From contig NC_090178.1 in NCBI RefSeq assembly GCF_024679245.1, positions 9,981,702 to 10,045,701 on the forward strand: a stretch of DNA of 64,000 nt, given 5' to 3'. Both the position numbers and the translations under genes were made by a program. Below the pieces are notes generated by a model, which saw nothing but the letters and a program-made list of their open reading frames with translations, was not told the DNA's origin and did not search any database. This stretch comes from Pseudorasbora parva (taxonomy: Eukaryota > Chordata > Actinopteri > Cypriniformes > Gobionidae). Below, in pieces: positions 46,970 through 56,215 of the stretch (positions are counted from its first letter, which is position 1; every line of letters begins with the position of its first letter).

Positions 46970-47992
46970 GGATTTTTCGGCGATTCCGTGAATATACCAC
47001 GGATTTTTGAGTTAAGGGTCCGTGTTGATTTCACGGAAATCTGTGAGATCAGGTTGTTCAAAGATGTTAGCCAATCACAGCAGACAAGCCCCTTCAAACA
47101 GAGGGTTCAAATCAGAGGCTAAAAAATGCTTTTAATTTATAAATTATGAAAAACTTTGATCAAAATCACATTAACATTAAGTGCACCCGAGGAGACATTA
47201 TAAAACAATAGAGTTCATGACCCCTTTATAGGGGGGGTGAAATGCTGTTTCATGCATACTGAGCTTTTTACACTGTTAAAGATTTGGATTCCCATCCTAA
47301 ACATAGACAAAGTTTCAAAAACTAATGTTGGACGTTTAATGGAGTATTTCTGTGTTAAAAATACTTGTTCCGGTTTCTCACAAGTTTCGGAGAGTTTTTT
47401 TCAAGTATGGCTCAGCTTGACGTTAATAGAACGGAAGGTCCTTTTATGGGCCGTACGGGCTCTTCTCCCGGTAGGGTGCGTGCGTGACTAGAGCGAGAGT
47501 GGAAATGCACGGCCATAAACACTCTCTCAAGCTGCACATCCAGTCGTCCGTGAACACTTATGTCGGTTATAGTCCGCGCTGCGCTCCACTTCATTCCTCC
47601 ACTTTGACATTAGGCGACTTCAACGCTTCAGCACAGCATTCCGGGAAGGCAGCGCTGCATTTGAACCGATTTGAACGCAGAAATGAGGGGAAGCTTCACA
47701 ACATCGCTTCAGTCGCATCGCAAAGTGGATCTCCACACTCCAAAAAGTGTGTTTTTGACGGAGCGGTCCCAGCGATAAAGGTTCGGTCCTGCTTTGGAAG
47801 CATTTGGTGAGTAAAACTGCTTAAAATGTCTGTGCTGTTGCTTATCGTCTCGTGAGTAAACATCAGTAAACGACACGATCGCGTGCTTCGTCATTCAAAT
47901 GACTCTATTGTTGTTCTATATATAACGTTACACTAGTCTGACATGCAAAACCATTTTGCTTGCTACTGCTAAGGTTTAGTCGCATACAATAG

Positions 47993-48353
47993 TGTCACGT
48001 TACACACAAAGGAAAAGGTGCGAGGACTCAAGTGCAGGAAGAAGTGATAATTTATTTACAAAAATAAACAGAAACAGAAAACAAAACCCACGAGGGGGCA
48101 AAATACATAATCAAAAACCATGAACTGAAGACATACCACACAGGGAACCGGGAGACGATGACGAGACATATACAAGGATCCAACACAGACTGACAAACAC
48201 AAGGAGCTTATAAGGGGAAGAAATCAAGAGGGAACAGGTGGGAGAAATCAACACTAATCAGATAACAAGGGGGAGGGATCAGACAATGACAGGAGCACAT
48301 GCTAGACATGACAAAACCCACATGTGCACACAAGACAGGACAGGCATGTGACA
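47993..48353 (-). mobile_element. Solo LTR, reverse orientation
   Basis: This 361-bp sequence begins TGTCACGTTACACACAAAGG and ends GGCATGTGACA. It is the reverse complement of a diverged relative of the LTRs at 48525-48894. It is flanked by a perfect 5-bp duplication AATAG (47988-47992 and 48354-48358). It is the footprint of recombination between the two LTRs of an older insertion. The TTAA-element copy at 31603-32815 shows the empty site near 32020. Confidence 0.93.
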
Positions 48354-48524
48354 AATAGTCCATAAACCGAATAATGTCCTCATAAACTGCGAGTAAAGAC
48401 ACACAAATGTTGACAGGCCACTAAATACAGTACATACCACAGAGACGGACGTCCTGCTGTTGCTGTTTCTATTTCAGCCTCCGAATTAGATTCTGGATCA
48501 TATCTATTAGCTGAGATCGATAGC

Positions 48525-48894
48525 TGTCACATGCCTGTCCTGTCTTGTGTGCACATGTGGGTTTTGTCATGTCTTGCATGTGCTACTGTCAACCCCGCCC
48601 TTCTTGTTATCTGATTATTGGTTTATTTGCCCCACCTGTTCTCCCTCATTATCTGCCTTGTTCCCTTTATAATCTCCTTGTGTTTGTCAGTCTGTTTTGG
48701 ATCCTTGTGTAATGTCTGCGTCTCCCGTTCTCCCTGTGATTCTGTTGGTTTGTTTAAGTTTATATTTTATTATTCTATTGTGTGTTTTTCCCCCTCGTGG
48801 GTTTTGTTTTGAGTTTATGTTTTATTTGTTATAAATAAATATATCCTTTTCTGCACTTGAGTCCTCGCACCATTTCCTTTGTGTGTACGTGACA
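48525..48894 (+). repeat. 5' LTR
   Basis: It is 370 bp with TG...CA ends. A TTTATAAT box at 48666-48673 and an AATAAA signal at 48834-48839 could serve as promoter and poly(A) elements. The matching positions occur in the 3' LTR. Confidence 0.95.
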
Positions 48895-48907
48895 GAAGGA
48901 TCCAACC

Positions 48908-50887
48908 ATGTTGAGGACTCAGCAGAGAGAGGACTCGATCCCGGAATCGCTCACCACCTGTCCTCACTATGAGCGGATTCTACGGTTTCGAGTCCTCCAC
49001 CTACTTCACCAGGAGGGAATGGAGATTAGGAATTTTGCAAAGAAGTTCCTGGAGACTGCCAAGGGGCTGAGGCTCAGTGACTCTGCACTCAAGGACCTTT
49101 TTAATTATGCCCTAGATGAGCCCATGGAGTGGTGGCTCAGAAGGGCATATGACGGAGGCACATTTGAGGCAATGGTGGAAGCTATCGCCTGCCAGCAGGA
49201 GAGAGCTGCCAGGGAGATGGCCCCTGCCCTGGCAGTCCCAAGATCGGTGGTCCCTGCTCCAGTGGCCCCGAGGCGTAGGAGGAGAAAGGCTTCCTCTGCC
49301 CCCACTCCAGTGGTCCCAGTTCTGGTGGCCCCAGTTCTAGCGCACCCTGTTCCGGTGGTCCCGTTGCTGGTGGATCGTGTTCCGGTGGTCCCGCTGCCGG
49401 TGGAACGTGTTCCGGTGGTCCCGATGCCGGTGGATCGTGTTCCGGTGGTCCCGATACCGGTAGATCGTGTTCCAGTGGTCCTGAAACGGAGGAGGAGAAG
49501 GAAGTCTCCCTCCGTGCCTGTGCCGGTGGTCCCTGTGCCGGTGGTCCCAGTGCCAGCGGATCGTGTTCCGGTGGTCCCAATGCTGGCGGATCGTATTCCG
49601 GTGGTCCCTATGCCGGTGGACTGTGTTCCGGTGGTCCCTATTCCGGTGGATCGTGTTTCGGAGGTCCCTGTACCGGTGGATCGTGTTCCGGTGGTCCCTA
49701 TTCCGGTGGATCGTGTTCCGGAGGTCCCTGTACCGGTAGATCGTGTTCCGGTGGTCTCTATTCCGGTGGATCGTGTTCCGGTGGTCCCGATGCCGGTGGT
49801 CTCTGTTCCGGTGGATAGTGTTCCGGTGGTCCCTGTGCTGGTGGATCGCATTCCGGTGGACGCCGCTGGGCTGGAGATGCCTCCCAGGCGTCCTGCTCTC
49901 ACCGCACCTCCCAGGCGTCCTGCTCTCACCGCGCCTCCCAGGCGTCCAGCTCTCACCGCGCCTCCCAGGCGTCCAGCTCTCACCGCGCCTCCCAGGCGTC
50001 CAGCTCTCACCGCGCCTCCCAGGCGTCCAGCTCTCACCGCGCCTCCCAGGCGTCCAGCTCTCACCGCGCCTCCCAGGCGTCCAGCTCTCACCGCGCCTCC
50101 CAGGCGTCCTGCTCTCCGTGCGCCGCTGAGGCGTCCTGCTCTCCGTGCGCCGCTGAGGCGTCCTGCTCTCCGTGCGCCGCTGAGGCGTCCTGCTCTCCGT
50201 GCGCCGCTGAGGCGTCCTGCTCTCCGTGCGCCGCTGAGGCGTCCTGCTCTCCGTGCGCCGCTGAGGCGTCCTGCTCTCCGTGCGCCGCTGAGGCGTCCTG
50301 CTCTCCGTGCGCCGCTGAGGCGTCCTGCTCTCCGTGCGCCGCTGAGGCGTCCTGCTCTCCCTGCGCCGCTGAGGCGTCCTGCTCTCCCTGCGCCGCTGAG
50401 GCGTCCTGCACCGCCCTGGGTGCCTGAACTTTTTGTTTTCCTCATGTGTCCCTTGTTGACCCCTCCCTTGTCTGTTCCTTCCTTGTCTGTTTCTCCTGTC
50501 CCTCCCGTGCCCCCCTGGTCAGTCCCTCCCGTGCCCCCCTGGTCAGTCCCTCCCGTGCCCCCCTGGTCTGCCCCGCCCGTCCCGCCCTGGTCTGTCCCGC
50601 CCGTCCCGCCCTGGTCTGTCCCGCCCGTCCCGCCCTGGTCTGTCCCTCCCGTCCCGCCCTGGTCTGTCCCTCCCGCCCCGCCCTGGTCTGTCCCTCCCGC
50701 CCCGCCCTGGTCTGTCCCTCCCGCCCCGCCCTGGTCTGTCCCTCCCGTCCCGCCCTGGTCTGTCCCTCCCGTCCCGCCCTGGTCTGTCCCTCCCGTCCCG
50801 CCCTGGTCTGTCCCTCCCGTCCCGCCCTGGTCTGTCCCGCCCGTCCCTAGTGGAGCGTCTGGTAGCCGCTCCTTAAGGAGGGGGTAA
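48908..50887 (+). CDS. Gag-like ORF of non-autonomous LTR retrotransposon
   Basis: This ORF of 659 codons starts 14 nt after the 5' LTR, and its TAA stop (50885-50887) touches the first base of the 3' LTR. Residues about 1-100 are the only complex part. The words GMEIRNFAKKFLETAKGLRL, SALKDLFNYALDEPMEWWL and FEAMVEAIACQQERA resemble the helical N-terminal part of fish retroelement Gag proteins. This is inference from pattern. Then follow basic patches (PRRRRRKAS and KRRRRRKSP), 10-residue VPVVPIPVDR repeats (about 49350-49860), about twenty 9-residue PPRRPALTA/PLRRPALRA repeats (about 49880-50410), a short unique link, and about fourteen 8-residue PPVPPWSV repeats (about 50500-50845). No zinc knuckle, protease or polymerase is present. 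The basic Pro/Arg repeats could bind nucleic acid, which is conjecture. The intact frame across all arrays suggests selection or very recent origin. Confidence 0.85.
   Translation: MLRTQQREDSIPESLTTCPHYERILRFRVLHLLHQEGMEIRNFAKKFLETAKGLRLSDSALKDLFNYALDEPMEWWLRRAYDGGTFEAMVEAIACQQERAAREMAPALAVPRSVVPAPVAPRRRRRKASSAPTPVVPVLVAPVLAHPVPVVPLLVDRVPVVPLPVERVPVVPMPVDRVPVVPIPVDRVPVVLKRRRRRKSPSVPVPVVPVPVVPVPADRVPVVPMLADRIPVVPMPVDCVPVVPIPVDRVSEVPVPVDRVPVVPIPVDRVPEVPVPVDRVPVVSIPVDRVPVVPMPVVSVPVDSVPVVPVLVDRIPVDAAGLEMPPRRPALTAPPRRPALTAPPRRPALTAPPRRPALTAPPRRPALTAPPRRPALTAPPRRPALTAPPRRPALTAPPRRPALRAPLRRPALRAPLRRPALRAPLRRPALRAPLRRPALRAPLRRPALRAPLRRPALRAPLRRPALRAPLRRPALRAPLRRPALPAPLRRPALPAPLRRPAPPWVPELFVFLMCPLLTPPLSVPSLSVSPVPPVPPWSVPPVPPWSVPPVPPWSAPPVPPWSVPPVPPWSVPPVPPWSVPPVPPWSVPPAPPWSVPPAPPWSVPPAPPWSVPPVPPWSVPPVPPWSVPPVPPWSVPPVPPWSVPPVPSGASGSRSLRRG
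49350..50845 (+). repeat. Three successive coding minisatellites in the LTR element
   Basis: The 30-bp units (TTCCGGTGGTCCC... with GGTGGATCGTG) run to about 49860. The 27-bp units (AGGCGTCCTGCTCTC plus CCGCGCCTCCC or CGTGCGCCGCTG) run at about 49880-50410. The 24-bp units (CCCGCCCTGGTCTGTCCCTC type) run at about 50500-50845. All unit lengths are multiples of three, so copy-number change keeps the frame. Confidence 0.95.
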
Positions 50888-51257
50888 TGTCACATGCCTG
50901 TCCTGTCTTGTGTGCACATGTGGGTTTTGTCATGTCTTGCATGTGCTACTGTCAACCCCGCCCTTCTTGTTATCTGATTATTGGTTTATTTGCCCCACCT
51001 GTTCTCCCTCATTATCTGCCTTGTTCCCTTTATAATCTCCTTGTGTTTGTCAGTCTGTTTTGGATCCTTGTGTAATGTCTGCGTCTCCCGTTCTCCCTGT
51101 GATTCTGTTGGTTTGTTTAAGTTTATATTTTATTATTCTATTGTGTGTTTTTCCCCCTCGTGGGTTTTGTTTTGAGTTTATGTTTTATTTGTTATAAATA
51201 AATATATCCTTTTCTGCACTTGAGTCCTCGCACCATTTCCTTTGTGTGTACGTGACA
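50888..51257 (+). repeat. 3' LTR
   Basis: It is the same 370 bp as the 5' LTR with no difference noticed by eye. It is preceded directly by the ORF stop codon and the purine run. Confidence 0.95.
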
Positions 51258-51502
51258 ATAGCAAGGGTTTCTCCACGCTTGAGGACGTCACCTTTGCGCA
51301 TTCGTCATTCTTTAGCTCCCCCCACACGATACGCCTCCAGGCGCTCGTTTTTTTCCGGAAAGACTCGGTACAGCCTATATTTCTTTTATAAATATAATAA
51401 AACTAAAGACTTTTCGGAGATATGAAGGATGCAATACTACTCTATAGGTACTCAAGATTGACATGAGATTGACTGAAACTGAGTGTTTCACCCCCCCTTT
51501 AA

Positions 51503-52737
51503 CTGAGATTAATACATACTGTAGAAGTAGTTCATTCTTAGTTCATTAACTAAAGTAGTTAGCTAATGTTAACCATTGAAAAAAGGGTTACTGATCCATC
51601 TTTCCAGCTACAGTATGTTTTCACAGGAGAACAAAAACTTGATTCCTCATAATAATCCACTTTATATCAAATCTGTAGAAGCATTAAACATTCCCCACAT
51701 ATTCTCACATCTAAATGCCAGCAAACACGTGGTCCAACGTTACATAAGAGACAATTAGCTGTGTCCCTGAAGAACCAGTGAGTTTAGAAATGAAGCGGTT
51801 CGATTTTCAACTCATCTCCTGGCATTTCATTCTTCTCTAATCTAGGAGTCATTTTCGCATCCGATAACATTGGACAACGCTGACCTTGGTTTATATGCAT
51901 AAGCGTACAAAAGAAGCCGACTGTTTGTGGGCTGTTATTAAACCACAGTGGGTTCAGAAATCAATATTATCAGTGACATTAAAGGAGGAATAAAACTCAT
52001 TAGAGCACATTTAAAGGGCAGCAAGAGCATTTAGTGCAGGTGATAAGTGCTATCTATAATCGAGTCTTTCTGATTACAGAAAACAATCTCTGAGCTCAGA
52101 TGCAAAATATTTCAATTTCAGACCTGTATGATTTCTGTGCATACAAGTCTGATTGGACATGACGATTAGTTAGTGATACATTAGTATGGACATTAGTGAT
52201 TTTCTCTGACACTGTACGTCAAAGTTTTAAGTCTGGATGTCCTGTAAAGAGATCAGGGCTTTTCAGAGATACTATGTTTTGAGGTTTCACCAGGACGACG
52301 ACAACAACAACTCCTTGTTCTTTAAAAATGACTGAAATATCACATTCGGATATGATAATATTTTGTAATAATTTAAATCTGACACATTTTCAAATTCTTT
52401 GTTTTCAGGAAAATGTAATGGGGTTTCTAATCAAAATATGACTGAGCATTGATTTCATACATATCCTCAGTAGAGGACACTGGGACCTAAATCATGTTTA
52501 TCAGGCACTTTGGGAGAGAACAAGTGAACGGTGAAATACATTACATATCAGTGTTCCTATAAAATATTAGATCTTATTATGAAAATGTTGACAACTATTA
52601 CACCCATTATTATGCTTCTTTTTTCCCATTACATGTTGCTCCAAGAATACAATAATATGCAAATTAGATACAGTGTATATACATTGCAATGAATGGGAAA
52701 ACCCAAGTATGGTCATTTTACCCACATATTGCATAAA
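51503..52737. other. Non-coding, no feature recognised
   Basis: AT-rich sequence without a convincing exon or repeat end. The stretch at 51880-52130 is somewhat less repetitive and might be conserved non-coding DNA. Confidence 0.55.
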
Positions 52738-52741
52738 TTAA

Positions 52742-53751
52742 AGGGGTGATGAATTGAGAAATCAACCTTCCCTTGAGCTTTTGATATATAAAAGCTCATT
52801 ATAATATAAGATTATCCTGTAAATTTCAGAGCTGAAAACTTCCTTTTTAGTCAAAGAAAAGCTCTTATAGACACCAGGCTCAGAAAACGACCGTGAGCTT
52901 CATTCGAAACGTACCTCTACAGAGCGTCTAATCCAGTAGCCCCACCCACCGACTGATGGAGCTGTTCGGTCGATCACAAGCCAGCAGCAATAACAATGTG
53001 AAAGAAGATGGCAATATATTGTGGAAGAACACAGTCACCGAATAAGCTTCCTTCGGATCATATTAGGAACGTGTGATACTTCATTTATTTTTAATGAAGT
53101 TCCAGCTTACGTGGGGAAGAGCGTTTGTGTTCGCTTCATTTCACTGCGGAATCGTTTGTAAACAAGTCTGGATTTGCAGACACAATGTTGTACCTTCTTC
53201 TATATTGGATCCGACAGGAATGGTGCAACAAACTTATGTGAGTAAAACGTCTTTTTTATATGTAATAGTACTAGTCCCGGGGCTGTACCAGACCAAAACT
53301 TACGCCCATCAGCAGAAATTCGTCCTTGATCTGGGTGCGCACGTGGGCGTGTGTGTTTGTGAGTGCGGTTCGCGCTTATTATATCGACCGATCGTGCGGG
53401 TACGGGCCATGTAATACAATCGTGGGTGGATGAGAAATAAATCATTGTGTTTGTTTGATAAAGACAAGTTGCCACTTTCAAAATAATCTCTCCCTTATGT
53501 GAACTGAACTGAAAGGGGCGAGAAATGACAGAAGCTGAAGCTCATTAAATATGTAAATCTTATCCAATCCTAGCCGTGGGCATTTACTTCCAAGTCTCCA
53601 GTGTGTCACGCCCATCAAAACCCAGCGTTCAGGAGAGAGCCTCAAAACCAGTGTAGAAAATAGCCTATTATTATTATGTTTTTGAATGTAAAAACCACAC
53701 AAACGTCATTAGTTGACCTAAAAAAAGAGAAAAGGCCAGTTCATGACACCT
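52742..53751 (+). mobile_element. TTAA-flanked element with THAP remnant, copy 2
   Basis: AGGGGTGATGAATTGAGA at the left and CCAGTTCATGACACCT at the right are flanked by TTAA (52738-52741 and 53752-53755). It is inverted relative to copy 1 at 33426-34778. Near 53120-53150 it still encodes CSLHFTAES, with the C-x2-H pair of a THAP finger intact, while the N-terminal half is frame-broken. Confidence 0.85.
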
Positions 53752-53755
53752 TTAA

Positions 53756-56211
53756 AATGCTATATCAGTCCATTCTGTTATGCCTTTCATAACATAGTTG
53801 AGAATCCTCTTTAGACAAAGTTTGGCTAAAAAAAAAAGAAACCAATTGAATCCTGCTGTCAACTAGAGGACAAAGCATGAAATATGCATAAAATATAGGC
53901 CTATATATTTTTTTTAAAATTTGTTTCTTATGCTCTATATTGTATGACATGAAAACATACAAAATCCCTAAGACTTCCTAGATCTTAGAAAGTTATATGA
54001 CGCAATCAGAATAAAGACATGTATTCCCTTACATATCAAGACATGTCAACGGAATATCATTGGTCAATCACTTCGAGCATGTTTCGGAAATGTTATGCCC
54101 CTTACAATACCGCAAATTTCAACAAACTAGTGCAAATCAACAGGTCACACACCTTTTTTATTGCGTATGTTTTGAGTGGAAATTATTTAAATGCGGAATA
54201 TTGTGATGTTTGTTCACAGAAAAAACAATCAAGGCATTTCAGGGGGTTCAGAAACAGTGCTTGATATCGACAATACTTCCCTTTGAAGTGGACATTGTGC
54301 TTTGCAGACCTTTTTCATGCTTAACATTACACACTAAAGAAAGTAAAAAATGTTTTTTTTAAAACCACGCCACTGAATTCTTCAAATGAGCTTACTGAGG
54401 TTGAATCACCTGCATTGAGAAGATGGTGTAGCTGTGTAGAACCAGAGAGAAAACAACAAATATAAATGTTTTATTGTGATAGCAGTGGCCAGTGGGCAGC
54501 TCTGTCAGGAATCATTGAGAGCTGCTTCAGTGCAGCTGAAGGACACCGTGGGCTTCATGAGGACAGTTTTTCCCTGACGTGACGTTGACATGTGCCATGG
54601 ACACGTGAATCTTCTCGGTCTCACACAAGGACACTCAAAGCACATGAAGATGACAATACGTGACATGATCGCGATCTGAATTTTTAAAGAGATCATATCA
54701 TGAGGATTACCTTTTCCTTAATCTGTTAAAAGTCACAATGAAATAAACATAGAAAATTATAGTTTTTTTGTATTTTTATTGAATATTAGAGTATGTATTA
54801 TAAAGTATTTATTCGTATGCATCTTTTTTATATATTTATTTTTTCATGTGCCTGGAGTGACACTGAGTGGCAAAATTAATTTACGGCAAGAATGCCACAA
54901 AAAACACAAACACATGGAAAGAGCGTTGGGATTTACAAATAGATTTGACAGGAAATCTGAGGTATATTTTTATAGAATGCCAAAAACTACGGAAAAGAGA
55001 AGCAAATGGATCACTGCATTCACAAAAACAGCTAGACTCCAGGCAGCGAAATGTGAATTTGCAGTTATCATTTTGTCTCAATATGTAGAATTTTGAGGTA
55101 AAATAATACCCTATATATTGCAGTTATATACCGTATTGACAAATCATCAATTATAGAATAAAGTAAGAATAAAGAATAAAGTCCCATCCTACATTTATCT
55201 TGTTTGAGAAGCTGTTTAACTCAGATATGAGTCACAATAGGGAAGAAAAGACTAGTCGCAACTTCTGTTTCATGCTGACCATAAAAAGGGTAATTGTGCT
55301 GAAAACACACTTTAAATTTCAGAACTGGAAACTTCCCTCTTCAATCCAAAAATAACACATGCTTAAAGTGAACTGCAAATCAGAATGCACAACAGTACTT
55401 GCTTTTTTTGTGAATCTGTCAGAAAGAAATACAGCATGCAAAGAAGCTGTTCATAATGGATGGGGCAATTAAAAACTATACTAAACTTGACATTAAACCT
55501 GCTGCCTGTGTGAGAGTGCAGAAAAGTGCTGTTACTCAATTGTGTTGAAGTGACAAAAAAAAACAAAAAAAAAAACAACCTATTTCATTTTAAGGGTGCG
55601 AGAGAGGGTGAAAAATGCATTTATCAGTGACCCTCGGGACAAAATATGACCCCTTTAAAATCCAAACACAGCACTTTTAAGCTAACAATTACTTCTGCCC
55701 TTTTTAGATTGTAACTGTAAATTATGCTTCCCAAATCTATATGCAAGCGAAAGGCTGTTTACCAAGGCTTATTAGAATTTCTGAAAACAGCGTCTTTGCT
55801 CACAGGACCTGAAACATGGGTTCAGACATGCAGCGATGCTAACAGTAAAATAAAGCAGGCGCTCCAGTCTCATGCAGAGGCTCCTGAGGTTACAGGAAAC
55901 AACCTGCCGTCTCCAGCTGTCTGACAGATACTCCTCATCCTCTATCCACAGCTCAGAGAAACACGTCACTGCTTCAGGAACTTTAGTCTAAGGATACTGA
56001 TAAATATGTTTCAAGGTTTCCACAAAAATATAAAGCAGCACAACAGTTTTCAACATTGATGATAATTTCAGGAATGTTTCTTAAGCAGCAAATCAGCATA
56101 TTAGAATGATTAATGTGGCTCATCATGTGACACTAAAGAGTTCTGAAATGTTTCTGAAGTTCTGACTCATCTAAAAACAAGAACATTTTAGTAATTGTAA
56201 CGACCCCAAAC
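53756..56211. other. Non-coding, no gene recognised
   Basis: AT-rich sequence. At 55770-55990 both strands are open. The minus strand reads TCFSELWIEDEEYLSDSWRR between an AG and a weak GT, which looks mildly protein-like but has no recognisable family. The stretch around 56060-56150 resembles the dispersed GATTTCTGAAGGATCATGTG-type repeat. Confidence 0.5.
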
Positions 56212-56215
56212 TTAA

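Larger units (their letters stand above)
48525..51257 (+). mobile_element. Non-autonomous LTR retrotransposon, full length
   Basis: The 5' LTR (48525-48894) and 3' LTR (50888-51257) are both 370 bp, start TGTCACATGCC, end GTGTACGTGACA, and appear identical on reading. The 5-bp duplication ATAGC flanks the element (48520-48524 and 51258-51262). The internal region is only 1993 bp and is filled by one ORF. There is no protease, reverse transcriptase, RNase H or integrase, so movement must depend on enzymes from another element. A purine run (AAGGAGGGGG, 50875-50884) just before the 3' LTR is the likely polypurine tract. No TGG-type primer-binding site follows the 5' LTR, which reads GAAGGATCCAACC up to the start codon. 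Confidence 0.95.
47230..51498 (-). mobile_element. TTAA-family (GTGAAA) element hosting two LTR insertions
   Basis: AGGGGGGGTGAAATGCTG at the left and GTGTTTCACCCCCCCT at the right are inverted ends. TTAA follows on the right (51499-51502), and TTAT (a one-base change) precedes on the left. The copy is in reverse orientation relative to 56216-57680. Without the solo LTR (47993-48353) and the full-length LTR element (48525-51257) it would be about 1.2 kb. Confidence 0.85.

Noticed and set aside
48618..48812. Identical 64-codon frames in both LTRs (also 50981-51175)
   Set aside because: They are hydrophobic translations of LTR sequence. Their identity reflects LTR identity, not a gene.
53073..53414. 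113-codon frame in the 53-kb TTAA element
   Set aside because: It is a frame-shifted reading of a decayed THAP element. The meaningful part is the CSLHF segment in another frame.
55724..55969. Candidate exon on either strand (plus CSDANSKIKQ, minus ELWIEDEEYLSDSW)
   Set aside because: The minus-strand reading is mildly protein-like, but the donor (GTTGTT) is poor and no phase-compatible neighbour was found. It was left as a note only.
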